A DNA stretch of 64,000 bases, from contig CAKMKJ010000011.1 of the NCBI GenBank assembly GCA_927443345.1, positions 24,740-88,739 on the forward strand, given 5' to 3'. Position 1 is the first letter of the stretch. Each line of letters starts with the position of its first letter. Under the pieces are notes generated by a model that ran no database searches, was not told the DNA's origin, and was given only the letters and a program-made list of their open reading frames with translations. The position numbers and the translations under genes are program-made. Origin of the DNA: an uncultured Anaerolineaceae bacterium (GTDB taxonomy: Bacteria > Chloroflexota > Anaerolineae > Anaerolineales > Anaerolineaceae). Of this stretch, positions 1-9,552 are shown one piece after another.

Positions 1-1
1 T

Positions 2-1168
2 GATGTTGATTTCAGTTTTTATACCCCCGGCGAGGATAATGCTGCGGATATTGAAGTCATGAAAGCTGCCATCCCCTGGCTGCAAAACAATGAGGCTCAA
101 GTGGTGCTTATCCATCTTGATCAGGTGGATTACGCAGGCCATCATGAAGGCGGTCCGCAATCACCAAACTGGGACGCGGCCGCGACGCGAACCGATAACA
201 TGTTGACTGAAGTCGTCTCAACGCTCGATTTCTCCAAAGACACGCTGGTAGTCTTTAGCGACCATGGACAAATTGACGCTGGCGGCCATGGCGGCCAGGA
301 TGCCGATTGCTTGCTTGAACCTTTCGTCATGGTGGGTGCCGGAGTCATCCCCGGCCAGTATCCCGACATCCAAATGGTGGATATTGCCCCTACGCTTTCA
401 GCCTTACTTGGGATTAATCTGCCTGCCTCTACACAGGGTGAAGTACAAACAGTTATGCTTTCGTTACCACAGGATGTAATCTTTGCCCTGCCCGGCGCAA
501 CTGGAGATCAGCAATCAGGCTTACTCAACGCCTACGCAACTGCGCTTGGCAAAGAAACCAAAGCACTGAAGCTTTTAAAATCCAATACAGTGGTTGACAC
601 ACAAGCTGTCATTCAGGAGCTGCGCTCACAAAAACTGTTTACTGACCGTTTAATTCGAGCCATCCCCACTGGTATCCTGCTGGCGGTGGCCATTACTCTC
701 TTAATCCGTCAACGCAAAAATCACTCGTTCACATGGGTGCTTGGCGGCATCTTGTTTGTTGCTTTATTTAATTTGAGGTACCTCATTATTGACCGTAAAG
801 TCTATTCGTTGAGTTCCATTATCAGTGAAATGGATTTAATTCTTTATGTCGCAACCACGACCGCAGTTTCTTTATTATTAGTCTGGCTGGTGGTTAGCTT
901 CTACAACAAAAGCTTTAATAATTCTCCAAATGAAAACGGCTTGAAAACCCTCTGGCTTGGATTCACAGTGATCTTCATAGCAGGGCTGCCTGTCCTCGCC
1001 AGCTTTTTCTTAAACGGCCCTATCGTCACCTGGACTTTGCCAGATTACTTCACCAGTTTCCTGGCATTAATTGGTCTGATTCAAATTTTGGTTATTAGTG
1101 CTTTAACCCCCATTCTTGCCGGCCTTACTGCAGGAATTAACAGCATTAATAGAAGATTTAAAAAATAA
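2..1168 (+). CDS. Alkaline-phosphatase-superfamily membrane protein (5' end missing)
   Basis: The reading frame is open from base 2, so the gene starts upstream of the window; an internal ATG lies at 59. The N-terminal half carries metal-site motifs of the alkaline phosphatase/phosphodiesterase superfamily: LDQVDYAGHHE, then SDHG, then GGHGG. The C-terminal half has about five hydrophobic segments, suggesting a membrane anchor behind a soluble catalytic domain. Substrate cannot be told; phosphoethanolamine-type or nucleotide phosphodiesterases are possible. It ends 17 bases before the GH5 gene, so the two may be co-transcribed. Confidence 0.75.
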   Translation, partial: DVDFSFYTPGEDNAADIEVMKAAIPWLQNNEAQVVLIHLDQVDYAGHHEGGPQSPNWDAAATRTDNMLTEVVSTLDFSKDTLVVFSDHGQIDAGGHGGQDADCLLEPFVMVGAGVIPGQYPDIQMVDIAPTLSALLGINLPASTQGEVQTVMLSLPQDVIFALPGATGDQQSGLLNAYATALGKETKALKLLKSNTVVDTQAVIQELRSQKLFTDRLIRAIPTGILLAVAITLLIRQRKNHSFTWVLGGILFVALFNLRYLIIDRKVYSLSSIISEMDLILYVATTTAVSLLLVWLVVSFYNKSFNNSPNENGLKTLWLGFTVIFIAGLPVLASFFLNGPIVTWTLPDYFTSFLALIGLIQILVISALTPILAGLTAGINSINRRFKK

Positions 1169-1185
1169 TATAGACGGAGAAAGAG

Positions 1186-3063
1186 ATGATTAAAACAAAA
1201 GGTCCCTGGCTGATCGATGAGATTGGACGCACTATCATGCTGCGGGGTGTCAACCTCGGAGGAAGCACTAAAGTGCCCACCAAACCCAATGGCGCCACCT
1301 GGAACCCGGAAGGTTTTTTTGACCATCGTAATGTTTCTTTTGTGGACAGACCCTTTCCGCTTGCTGAAGCTGATGAACACTACTCCCGCCTGCGTCAATG
1401 GGGATTCAACTGCCTGCGTTTCTTGATCACCTGGGAAGCTGTCGAACACGCTGGACCGGGAATTTATGATGAGGAATATCTGGATTATTTGCATGCTGTA
1501 GTTAAGAAAGCTGGCGAATACGGTCTGCATGTCTTCATCGATCCGCATCAAGACGTCTATTCACGCTTTTCTGGCGGTGATGGCGCTCCGGGGTGGACGC
1601 TTGAAGCTGCCGGGTTTGATATGCGCAATTTTAAAGAAACCGGAGCCGCCATCGTCCATCAGACACATGGAGACCCCTTTCCACGGATGATCTGGCCGAC
1701 TAACGCCTATAAACTGGCGGCAGCGACCATGTTCGCCCTTTTCTTTGCCGGAAACGATTTCGCTCCTAAAACTATGGTTGAAGGAAAGCATATTCAAGAT
1801 TACTTGCAGGAACACTATTTCACAGCCATGAAAAAGGTTGCCCAAAAGCTCAAAGATTTGGATTGTGTGATGGGCTTTGACACCCTCAATGAACCTCAGC
1901 GCGGATATGTTGGTGTGAAAGATTTAACGACACTTTATGGATACATGGATATCGGCATCGTCCCCACCCCATGGCAATCCATCCTTCTAGGCGCTGGATA
2001 TACCCAAAAAGTAAAACATTTAGTCCGTAACGTGATGGGCACTTTCCAAAAGGGCTTGGTCACTTTAAATGCAGACAAGAAATCCGCCTGGCTGCAAGGC
2101 CGTGAATGTGTGTGGAAACAAAATGGTGTTTGGGATGTGGATGCCGATGGCAAGCCTGTGCTGCTAAAACCGGACCATTTTCACAAAATCAACGGACGTG
2201 AAGTCAATTTTGTGCAAGATTACATGAAGCCATTCATTCAGAAAATGACAGCCAACATCCGCACGGTGAAAGCCGGTTGGATTGGATTCATGGAGAGCGA
2301 AGTCAATAACCACCCGCCATTTTGGGAGGAAGCCGCGGAATTGAATTTGGTCAATGTGCCCCACTGGTATGACGGACCGCTGCTATATTTCAAGAAATAC
2401 GTCTCTTTTCTTGGTTTCAACGAAATCACTCAACAGATCATCTTCGGCAAAAAGAAAGTGGATGAATCCTACGTCGCTCAACTTGCCGAAGTCAAACGCC
2501 TCAATAAAGAAAGATTGGGGAACATCCCCCTGCTAATAGGCGAATTTGGCATTCCATTTGATTTGGATAAAAAGAAAGCCTTCCGCAGCGGTGATTACCG
2601 CAACCATGTCAAAGCCATGGATCGCAGCATGAGCACACTCGAAGCCAACCTGCTCAATTACACCCTTTGGAACTACACCTCCGATAATTCCAACGAACGC
2701 GGTGACCTGTGGAACGACGAGGACTTATCCATTTTCTGCCGCGACCAGCAAACTGACAAATCAGACCCCAACTCAGGTGGGCGGGCGCTTCAGGCGGTCA
2801 TCCGTCCCTTCCCAATCGCGCTTGCAGGCGAACCGGTTAAGTCATGTTTTGACCCATTTACCATAACCTACCAACTAGAGTTTGTTGGAGATAACTCCAT
2901 TGATGCACCTTCCGAAGTTTTTTATCCCCTTTTTCACTATGGCAAAGGGGCAGAAATTACGGTTTCGGATGGCAGCGTGACTGTCGATGAAATAAACCAA
3001 ATCTTGTATTACACTCCCGGAAACCTTGATCGTCACTTGATCACGATAAAAGCAGTCAATTAG
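1186..3063 (+). CDS. Glycoside hydrolase family 5, endoglycoceramidase-like
   Basis: A 625-residue clan GH-A glycosidase. The start RGVNLGGSTKVP and the TIM-barrel pattern match the endoglycoceramidase/steryl-glucosidase branch of GH5. The probable acid/base is E236 in FDTLNEPQ and the probable nucleophile E453 in LLIGEFGIPF. A large insertion lies between them, and a C-terminal beta domain follows from about residue 540. There is no signal peptide, so the enzyme is probably cytoplasmic and acts on glycolipids or sterol glucosides; the substrate is inferred from family. SD GGAGAAAGAG precedes the ATG at 1186. Confidence 0.8.
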   Translation: MIKTKGPWLIDEIGRTIMLRGVNLGGSTKVPTKPNGATWNPEGFFDHRNVSFVDRPFPLAEADEHYSRLRQWGFNCLRFLITWEAVEHAGPGIYDEEYLDYLHAVVKKAGEYGLHVFIDPHQDVYSRFSGGDGAPGWTLEAAGFDMRNFKETGAAIVHQTHGDPFPRMIWPTNAYKLAAATMFALFFAGNDFAPKTMVEGKHIQDYLQEHYFTAMKKVAQKLKDLDCVMGFDTLNEPQRGYVGVKDLTTLYGYMDIGIVPTPWQSILLGAGYTQKVKHLVRNVMGTFQKGLVTLNADKKSAWLQGRECVWKQNGVWDVDADGKPVLLKPDHFHKINGREVNFVQDYMKPFIQKMTANIRTVKAGWIGFMESEVNNHPPFWEEAAELNLVNVPHWYDGPLLYFKKYVSFLGFNEITQQIIFGKKKVDESYVAQLAEVKRLNKERLGNIPLLIGEFGIPFDLDKKKAFRSGDYRNHVKAMDRSMSTLEANLLNYTLWNYTSDNSNERGDLWNDEDLSIFCRDQQTDKSDPNSGGRALQAVIRPFPIALAGEPVKSCFDPFTITYQLEFVGDNSIDAPSEVFYPLFHYGKGAEITVSDGSVTVDEINQILYYTPGNLDRHLITIKAVN

Positions 3064-3260
3064 GCATTCCAATCGTTTGTGGTCAACCCTCATATTCCGA
3101 ATCAAAAAGTTGGTTGGGTTCTATAAAATCAAAACCCAATCAGCTATTTTTAGAAACTTGGCAAATCCCTGGTGATTCAGAATTATTAAGCCTGAATTGT
3201 ATCCATTAATCGCGGGGTGATATAAAATTGAACAATACCTCTCGTCAAAATAGGTCCAAA

Positions 3261-3944
3261 ATGACAGCTTCCCCCTCTGCAAACGACTTGCTCGATCAGC
3301 TTCGAACCCTTTCAAACACTGAAACACTTGCCTCTCAAACAAGGTTTGGGATAGTGGGTCATGAAAGGTTGGGGGTTTCCATTTACGACTTGCGTCGGAT
3401 TGCAAAAGGCATTCAAAATCACACTCTCGCCCTTGAATTATGGCAAACGGGAATTCATGAAGCCCGCATAGTCGCAGCCATGGTGGATGATCCGGCTCAA
3501 GTGACACTTGCCCAATTGGAAGAATGGGTTGTTGATTTTGATTCCTGGGATATATGTGATATCGTCACCGATGAACTTTTTATCCACTCACCTGTTATGC
3601 TCGAAGTGATCCCTCAATGGGCTGTTCGTGAAGAAGAATATGTTAAACGGGCAGCTTTTGCCATGATCGCTGCCATAGTGGTTCACCGCAAAGATGTGTC
3701 TGACGATATAATAAGGTCTTATTTCTCGCTAATTGAAGCTGCCGCGAATGATAACCGCAATTTCGTTAAAAAAGCAGTAAATTGGGCGCTACGCAACATT
3801 GGCAAGTGGAAACCCTCACTTAGGTCAGAAGCAATAGCTTGCGCAAATCGTGTATTGAGTCAGGATTCACTCTCTGCACGTTGGATCGCAAAGGATGCAC
3901 TTAGAGAATTTATCAAAATTTTTGGAGGTACTGATGAAATCTGA
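3261..3944 (+). CDS. AlkD-like DNA alkylation repair protein
   Basis: A 227-residue all-helical protein of the AlkC/AlkD HEAT-like family, which excises positively charged N3- and N7-alkylpurines. The conserved segment VDFDSWDICD contains the Trp-Asp pair typical of the active site, and WALRNIGK is the usual later motif. The start at 3261 is chosen because AGGT lies about 5 bases upstream; an in-frame TTG at 3228 is the alternative. Its last 11 bases overlap the start of the next gene, which suggests translational coupling. Confidence 0.8.
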   Translation: MTASPSANDLLDQLRTLSNTETLASQTRFGIVGHERLGVSIYDLRRIAKGIQNHTLALELWQTGIHEARIVAAMVDDPAQVTLAQLEEWVVDFDSWDICDIVTDELFIHSPVMLEVIPQWAVREEEYVKRAAFAMIAAIVVHRKDVSDDIIRSYFSLIEAAANDNRNFVKKAVNWALRNIGKWKPSLRSEAIACANRVLSQDSLSARWIAKDALREFIKIFGGTDEI

Positions 3945-5832
3945 TGTGAAATTTAAAGACCGACTCAAATATGTAATCGATAACACTTTTTCAAAAGGTT
4001 CAGGCGCATTGATTTTGTGGCTGGCCATTTCTTCGGTTGTAATTATTGGCTTAATGGCTGTAGTTGTAACTGTATTTAAAATTTCACCTGATGGTGAAGC
4101 CCCATTAAGTTTTTGGGAAGCTTTCTGGCGAAACTTGATGCGCACACTCGATGCAGGCACCATGGGCGGCGACGCCGGTTGGGGATTCCGTATTGCCATG
4201 CTCGTTGTAACGATCGGGGGTGTGTTTGTCATCAGCACTTTGATTGGTATCTTGTCTTCAGCCATTGAAGGTAAACTGGATGACTTACGCAAAGGTCATT
4301 CACGACTCCTCGAAGAAAACCATACCGTCATTTTGGGCTGGACAGAACAAGTCTATACAATTATTCCTGAGATTGTTTCAGCCAATGAAAATCTTAAATC
4401 TTCTTGCATCGCCATCATGAGCGATCATGATAAAGTAGAAATGGAAGAATCATTGCAAGGGCGCGTCGGCAAAACAGGTGCCACACACATTGTTTGCCGC
4501 ACAGGCAGCCCCATGGATATCAATGACCTCAGCATTGTTTCGATCAATTCTGCTCGTTCAATTATCATCTTATCTCCTGAAGATAGCGAAGACCCTGATT
4601 CAGAAGTAATCAAAATTATTCTGGCGATCACCAACCACCCGGATCGCCGCCAGGAACCTTATCACATCATTGCCGAGATAAGAAATCCTCGCAATTCTGA
4701 AATTGCCAAGATCGTGGGTAAAGACGAACTCGAAACCATTCAGACCGGTGAGATCGTCGCCCGCATTATCGCCCAAACCTGCCGTCAATCCGGTTTGTCA
4801 GTGGTTTATACCGAACTGATGGATTTTGGCGGCGACGAAATCTACATCAAACCTTTCCCGGAACTCGTCGGAAAAACGTACGGCGAGATCCTTCCCTTAT
4901 TCAATAAGAATTGCGTCATGGGCATCCGAACTGCGGGGAACCCTGCACAGTTGAATCCCCCCATGGAAACAGTTATTACCTCTGATCACAATTTAGTTGT
5001 GGTCGCAGAAGATGATGACAAAATATTTATTGATGGAAAATCAGCCGTTCAAACTGAATTCATAAAATCATCGAAAAGCGACAACACCAAACCTGAGAAG
5101 ACCCTGCTCATGGGATGGAACTGGAAAGCGCCCTCCATCATCCGTGAGCTGGATAACTACGTCCCCAAAGGGTCAGCCATTACCATTGTAGCGACTGCCG
5201 ACGGCATTCAAGATAAACTGGACGAGCTGTCAAAGGAATTGAAAAACCAAAAATTAATCTTCCGTGAAGGCGATATCACCGATCGCAAGAATCTTGAATC
5301 CCTCGAGCTTGAGACATTTGGTCACATTATCCTATTATGCTATTCTGACGATTTAGCTGTGCAAAAGGCCGATGCCCGCACCATGATTACCCTGCTTCAC
5401 TTGCGTGATATTTCAGAAAAGACCGGCCAAGACTTCTCGATCGTCAGTGAAATGCTTGACATTCGCAACCGCAACCTGGCCGAAGTTTCTCAGGCAGATG
5501 ATTTCATTGTCAGCGATAAATTAATCAGTTTAATGATGGCACAGGTTTCAGAAAACAAAGCCTTAAACTCAGTCTTCCAGGATATATTTGATACTGACGG
5601 CTCTGAGATTTACCTCAAACCAATGTCCGAATACGTCGAAACAGGCAAACCTGTGAATTTTTACACTGTGCTTGAATCTGCCAGACAGAAGAATGAAACA
5701 GCGATTGGATACCGTCTGCTGGCTGATGCCAGAAATTCTTCACAAGCCTATGGCATCCATCTCAATCCCGATAAACTTGAGAAAATTATTTTTACGGCCA
5801 GCGATAAAATTGTGGTTCTGGCAAACGACTAG
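3934..5832 (+). CDS. CASTOR/POLLUX-like ion channel with RCK/TrkA-N domains
   Basis: A 632-residue protein. Two hydrophobic segments (about residues 15-45 and 75-110) flank a pore-like stretch, RTLDAGTMGGDAG. Two regulator-of-conductance-type Rossmann domains follow, starting around VILGWTEQ and LLMGWNWK. This is the layout of the CASTOR/POLLUX/DMI1 family of cation channels. SD GGAGG sits 5 bases before the ATG at 3934, which overlaps the AlkD gene by 11 bases. Ion selectivity cannot be read from the sequence. Confidence 0.8.
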   Translation: MKSDVKFKDRLKYVIDNTFSKGSGALILWLAISSVVIIGLMAVVVTVFKISPDGEAPLSFWEAFWRNLMRTLDAGTMGGDAGWGFRIAMLVVTIGGVFVISTLIGILSSAIEGKLDDLRKGHSRLLEENHTVILGWTEQVYTIIPEIVSANENLKSSCIAIMSDHDKVEMEESLQGRVGKTGATHIVCRTGSPMDINDLSIVSINSARSIIILSPEDSEDPDSEVIKIILAITNHPDRRQEPYHIIAEIRNPRNSEIAKIVGKDELETIQTGEIVARIIAQTCRQSGLSVVYTELMDFGGDEIYIKPFPELVGKTYGEILPLFNKNCVMGIRTAGNPAQLNPPMETVITSDHNLVVVAEDDDKIFIDGKSAVQTEFIKSSKSDNTKPEKTLLMGWNWKAPSIIRELDNYVPKGSAITIVATADGIQDKLDELSKELKNQKLIFREGDITDRKNLESLELETFGHIILLCYSDDLAVQKADARTMITLLHLRDISEKTGQDFSIVSEMLDIRNRNLAEVSQADDFIVSDKLISLMMAQVSENKALNSVFQDIFDTDGSEIYLKPMSEYVETGKPVNFYTVLESARQKNETAIGYRLLADARNSSQAYGIHLNPDKLEKIIFTASDKIVVLAND

Positions 5833-5838
5833 GAATTT

Positions 5839-6609
5839 ATGACACACAATTCGCCCATCCTCGAATTTGATGATGACCGTTCAGCCATCCTTATGCCGGA
5901 TCCGTACCGCTTTTCAAAAAACGGACCGATTCCGGCAAGAGCTGTATTTTGTTTTTTCAAAGACGTGTTCGACACCTTGCTGGCTGAAGGCAAACTGACT
6001 AAATTAGGTGACCTGCATTCAGAAATTGGCGACCACCCGGTTTATTCCTATCTTGTTGATGGAAAACCAATTTTAGTCTTTCACCCGGGTGTGGGTGCAC
6101 CACTGGCAGCCGGTTTTCTCGAAGAATTGATTGCGGTGGGGGTTACAAAATACATCGTTTGCGGTGGCTGCGGAGTACTCAACCATGAAATTGATGCAGG
6201 TCATCCAATCATCCTCACCGCTGCGATCCGCGATGAAGGCACTTCTTACCATTATCTGCCACCCGCCAGAGAAGTGAAAGCAAATCTCAAAGGTGTGGCT
6301 GCGCTCGAAAAAGCGTTCAATGAATCAGGTTTAGAATATCACACCGGAAAAACCTGGACAACTGATGCCATTTATCGTGAAACCAAAGGCAAACGAAATA
6401 CGCGCATGGCTGACGGGTGCGATGTGGTCGAAATGGAAGCCGCCGCCTTTTTTGCCGTGGCGCAATTCCGCGAGATCACACTGGGACAGGTGGTCTACGG
6501 CGGCGATCTGGTCATCCCCGAAGGGTGGGATGGGCGAGAATGGAATAAACGCGGTGATGACCGCCGCCTGATGTTTGAGATTGCAACAAAAGCTGTACTC
6601 AACCTCTAA
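5839..6609 (+). CDS. Nucleoside phosphorylase (uridine/purine type)
   Basis: A 256-residue member of the PNP/UDP phosphorylase superfamily, which cleaves nucleosides with phosphate in salvage. Diagnostic features are HPGVGAPLAAGFLEELIAVG near residues 75-95, YIVCGGCGVL, and the ribose-binding VVEMEAAAFFAVA near residue 195. It starts 6 bases after the channel gene stop and ends just before a strong bidirectional terminator. Base preference cannot be fixed. Confidence 0.85.
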   Translation: MTHNSPILEFDDDRSAILMPDPYRFSKNGPIPARAVFCFFKDVFDTLLAEGKLTKLGDLHSEIGDHPVYSYLVDGKPILVFHPGVGAPLAAGFLEELIAVGVTKYIVCGGCGVLNHEIDAGHPIILTAAIRDEGTSYHYLPPAREVKANLKGVAALEKAFNESGLEYHTGKTWTTDAIYRETKGKRNTRMADGCDVVEMEAAAFFAVAQFREITLGQVVYGGDLVIPEGWDGREWNKRGDDRRLMFEIATKAVLNL

Positions 6610-6611
6610 AC

Positions 6612-6654
6612 AAAAAACGGGAGTTACAAAAAGTTGTGTGAACTCCCGTTTTTT
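6612..6654. terminator. Bidirectional intrinsic terminator
   Basis: A perfect 14-base inverted repeat: arms 6612-6625 and 6641-6654, core ACGGGAGTT / AACTCCCGT, with A-runs on the left and T-runs on the right, so it works for both strands. It lies between the convergent ends of the nucleoside phosphorylase (+) and lipA (-). Confidence 0.9.
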
Positions 6655-6671
6655 TTTATCGATACCCAATA

Positions 6672-7607
6672 CTATTTTTCATGTAATGATTTATGAACCT
6701 TGCTTAATGCCCTAACCTGATCAACCGCATGGTATGAAGAACGCACCAACGGCGCACTTTCAACCCATTTGAATCCGATTGCCAACCCATACGCTTTAAG
6801 CTCGGCAAACTCTTCAAGTGTGTAATAACGTTCAATTGGCATATGCTTGCGACTGGGCTGCAAGTATTGCCCGATAGTTAAAATATCCACATCCCAATCA
6901 CGCAAGTCTTGCATTACTTCTTTAACCTCGGCAATGGTTTCACCGAGGCCCAACATGATACCAGATTTGGTCAAAACGTCAGGGTCAAGCATTTTGGCAT
7001 TTTTTAGCACTGCCTCAGACCATTCATAACGGTCTTGAGGCTGAACTTTCTTGAACAATGAGGGCACAGTCTCAACATTATGATTGAGAATTTCCGGTCT
7101 CTCATCCATGACGATTTTTAACGCGGACAGGCTGGCTTTGAAATCCGGGATTAACACTTCCACCGAGCAAGTTGGAATCAACTCACGGATTCGGCGAATG
7201 ATGGCCGCAAAGATCGGTGCGCCGCCATCTTCACGTTCGTCTCGATTTACCGAAGTGATCACGGCATGTTTCAAGTTCATGGCCTTGACAGCCTGGGCTA
7301 CTCTTTCGGGTTCTTCCCAATCTATCTCGCCAGGACGGCCGTGTTTGATATCGCAAAAACGACATGCACGCGTGCAAACATTACCCATGATCAGGAAGGT
7401 CGCGGTGCCGCTGCCCCAACATTCTCCCATGTTCGGACAGGCCGCCTCTTCACAAACCGTGTGAAGTTCCTTGCTGCGCATAAGCGCCTGCAGTTTGGTA
7501 TAGGACTCACCATTTGGCGCTTGCACCTTAATCCACTCAGGCCTGCGCGGCGGCCTGGGAGTGCTGTGTTCGCTGTCAAACCGGTCTCGGGTCGGGACTT
7601 GTGCCAT
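6672..7607 (-). CDS. lipA: Lipoyl synthase
   Basis: A 311-residue radical SAM enzyme that inserts two sulfurs into octanoyl groups on lipoyl domains. The auxiliary cluster cysteines are C52, C57 and C63 ([12 protein letters not shown]); the radical SAM cysteines are C78, C82 and C85 (CTRACRFC). The late RSSYHA motif supplies the serine that ligates the auxiliary cluster. Length is normal. No lipB is adjacent. The ribosome-binding site GGAG lies inside the stem of the upstream gene's terminator (see 7611-7646). Confidence 0.97.
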   Translation of the reverse strand: MAQVPTRDRFDSEHSTPRPPRRPEWIKVQAPNGESYTKLQALMRSKELHTVCEEAACPNMGECWGSGTATFLIMGNVCTRACRFCDIKHGRPGEIDWEEPERVAQAVKAMNLKHAVITSVNRDEREDGGAPIFAAIIRRIRELIPTCSVEVLIPDFKASLSALKIVMDERPEILNHNVETVPSLFKKVQPQDRYEWSEAVLKNAKMLDPDVLTKSGIMLGLGETIAEVKEVMQDLRDWDVDILTIGQYLQPSRKHMPIERYYTLEEFAELKAYGLAIGFKWVESAPLVRSSYHAVDQVRALSKVHKSLHEK

Positions 7608-7610
7608 AAT

Positions 7611-7646
7611 AAAAAAACTCCTGGCAGAATTATAACCTGCCAGGAG
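7611..7646 (-). terminator. Intrinsic terminator of the response regulator gene, overlapping the lipA leader
   Basis: On the minus strand a 10-bp stem (arms 7637-7646 and 7618-7627, CTCCTGGCAG / CTGCCAGGAG) is followed by seven T residues (7617-7611). The lipA start codon lies four bases further on at 7607, and the 3' arm contains the lipA SD GGAG, 10 bases from the ATG. Confidence 0.85.
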
Positions 7647-7656
7647 CGACTATCAA
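7629..7656 (-). promoter_or_regulatory. Predicted lipA promoter inside the terminator
   Basis: Minus strand -35 TTGATA (7656-7651), 16-base spacer, -10 TATAAT (7634-7629). The -10 lies in the loop of the terminator hairpin, so transcription would begin inside or just after the 3' arm and give lipA a very short leader. Confidence 0.6.
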
Positions 7657-7668
7657 AACTTACAAATG

Positions 7669-8418
7669 TCAATTCTCAGTCATCAATTTGTAACCCACAC
7701 GGTCTACATTCTTAATCACCGGGTTACCGCCATCAATCCTTAGGAACTCTTGTCGAAGCAAATAGACCAGGTATTTTAAACGGTTGTGAGCTGAAAGGGT
7801 TGTTTCGCCCCAAATTTCGTTGGTGATCTCATCATAAGGCAGAACCCGTGGGGCATTCTTCGCCAACACCAAAAGAACTTCAAACATCCTGCCAGTGAGC
7901 TGCACCCTTTCACCCTTATAAACGATTTCTTGTGAATCTAGATCAAGGATCAACTCAATCATTGAAAAGCCCAATCGATTGAGCTTTTGTTTTTTAACGC
8001 TCCTACGCAGCACACTATTTACCCTGGCGACAACTTCGGCCTGGTCAAACGGCTTTGTGATGTAATCATCCATCCCCATCTGAAGTGCTTTAACAACATT
8101 TTCAGTTTGTCGGGCAGCAGAGACCACAATTACTGGCAATTCTGTTACCATTCGCAGTTGCTGATAAGTTTGCCAACCATCCATCTCAGGCATCATGAGA
8201 TCGAGAATAATTAGATTCGGCTTGACTTCATGAATTTTTTTAAGTGCTTCCTTGCCGCTGCATGCCCCGCTGACATCAAAGCCTTTCGCTTGAAACATAA
8301 GCTTAAGTAAGGTGATATTATCAGGTTCATCATCAATAAGAAGTATTCGCGGATGCTCACCTGGAATTCTTTGATCCAGGTCAACCCCTTCTTTCATGGT
8401 TAAGGTATGTGTAGACAT
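7669..8418 (-). CDS. OmpR/PhoB-type response regulator (paralogue 1)
   Basis: A 249-residue two-domain regulator. The receiver domain (about residues 25-145) has the acidic pair in LLIDDEPDN, the phospho-acceptor Asp in LIILDLMMPEMDGW and the Lys in DDYITKPFD. The C-terminal winged helix ends HNRLKYLVYLLRQEFLRI. The start at 8418 is preceded by AAAGG; a longer frame begins at 8448. No histidine kinase is adjacent, so its partner is elsewhere. It is closely related to the next gene, which points to local duplication. Confidence 0.9.
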   Translation of the reverse strand: MSTHTLTMKEGVDLDQRIPGEHPRILLIDDEPDNITLLKLMFQAKGFDVSGACSGKEALKKIHEVKPNLIILDLMMPEMDGWQTYQQLRMVTELPVIVVSAARQTENVVKALQMGMDDYITKPFDQAEVVARVNSVLRRSVKKQKLNRLGFSMIELILDLDSQEIVYKGERVQLTGRMFEVLLVLAKNAPRVLPYDEITNEIWGETTLSAHNRLKYLVYLLRQEFLRIDGGNPVIKNVDRVGYKLMTEN

Positions 8419-8565
8419 AAACAGCCTTTTTTTCTCCCTTTTCGGCACACCGTTTAAGACAATCTATAAAATTGGTATTTTTAACCAAAGCTTCATTTAC
8501 AAAATGAGAATGATATTCTATCATCCTCATTGTAGCAATAAATCAATATATAACAAACAGTCAGT

Positions 8566-9339
8566 TTATTCGCCAGTGATCAATTTATAGCCCAAGCGGT
8601 CAATGTTTTCTATGAGTTCAACTTTATCATCGATCTTTAAGAATTCTTGGCGCAGTAAATAAACAAGATATTTTAATCGATTGCGAACAGAAGCCGAATT
8701 CTCTCCCCAAACTTTTTCTGTTAATTCTTGATAGTTGACTACCTTGGGGGCGGATTTACCCAATAAAGCAAGCACTTCAAACATCTTGCCAGTGAGTTGG
8801 ATGGTGCTGCCTCTATAAGTCACTTCGTAAGTTTCAAGATCAATAATCAAGTCCACGCCCGGGAAGGAAAGTACATTCAGAATCATGGGCTTTTCGGCAC
8901 GACGAAGTACGGCGTGCACACGTGCAGTTACTTCAGCACTGTTAAAGGGCTTGGTGATGTAATCATCCACTCCGCGTTGCAGCAGATTAACAATCTCTTC
9001 TTTTTGGTTGACTGCAGATAAAACAATGACGGGAATGTCATTAATCTTGCGGATCGCATCGAGCGTCTGACTGCCATCCATATCAGGCATGAGCAGGTCA
9101 AGAATTACAATTGATGGATTGATATCGTTAATCTTTTTTATGGCTTCTTTGCCGCTTAATGCACCTGCAACATTGAAGCCGTCATTAATGAAAATATGTT
9201 TTAAAAGGGTAATGGTATCGGGTTCGTCGTCCACGACAAGAATACGCCGCCGATTTACAGGTTCCAACTCGTCAAGATCTACCCCGCTTCCAAAAGGCGT
9301 TGCATTGTTATCAGCGGTTTTTAAGGTATTGGCTATCAT
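8566..9339 (-). CDS. OmpR/PhoB-type response regulator (paralogue 2)
   Basis: A 257-residue paralogue of the preceding entry: receiver with ILVVDDEPDT, Asp in IVILDLLMPDMDG, Lys in DDYITKPFN, and a winged helix with RNRLKYLVYLLRQEFLKI. The start at 9339 follows a good SD, TAGGAGTG. The 147 bases between it and the next regulator show no intrinsic terminator, so they could share a transcript. No kinase gene is adjacent. Confidence 0.9.
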   Translation of the reverse strand: MIANTLKTADNNATPFGSGVDLDELEPVNRRRILVVDDEPDTITLLKHIFINDGFNVAGALSGKEAIKKINDINPSIVILDLLMPDMDGSQTLDAIRKINDIPVIVLSAVNQKEEIVNLLQRGVDDYITKPFNSAEVTARVHAVLRRAEKPMILNVLSFPGVDLIIDLETYEVTYRGSTIQLTGKMFEVLALLGKSAPKVVNYQELTEKVWGENSASVRNRLKYLVYLLRQEFLKIDDKVELIENIDRLGYKLITGE

Positions 9340-9552
9340 GGCACTCCTAAGAATTGCGCAGACATCAGTTTTACCCAAACATTACTATGTCTGATTGATT
9401 AGATGTTTGTTACTATATTTACAACCACAAAAGTAACTTTTACAGTAATCTATTAGTATTATAACAGTATAATTTTGGAATTCAAGTAAAAAAATGGTTA
9501 TCCTCTTATCTTTTTACGCCATGATATACTTTTCTCCGAAAGGATGCCACCT

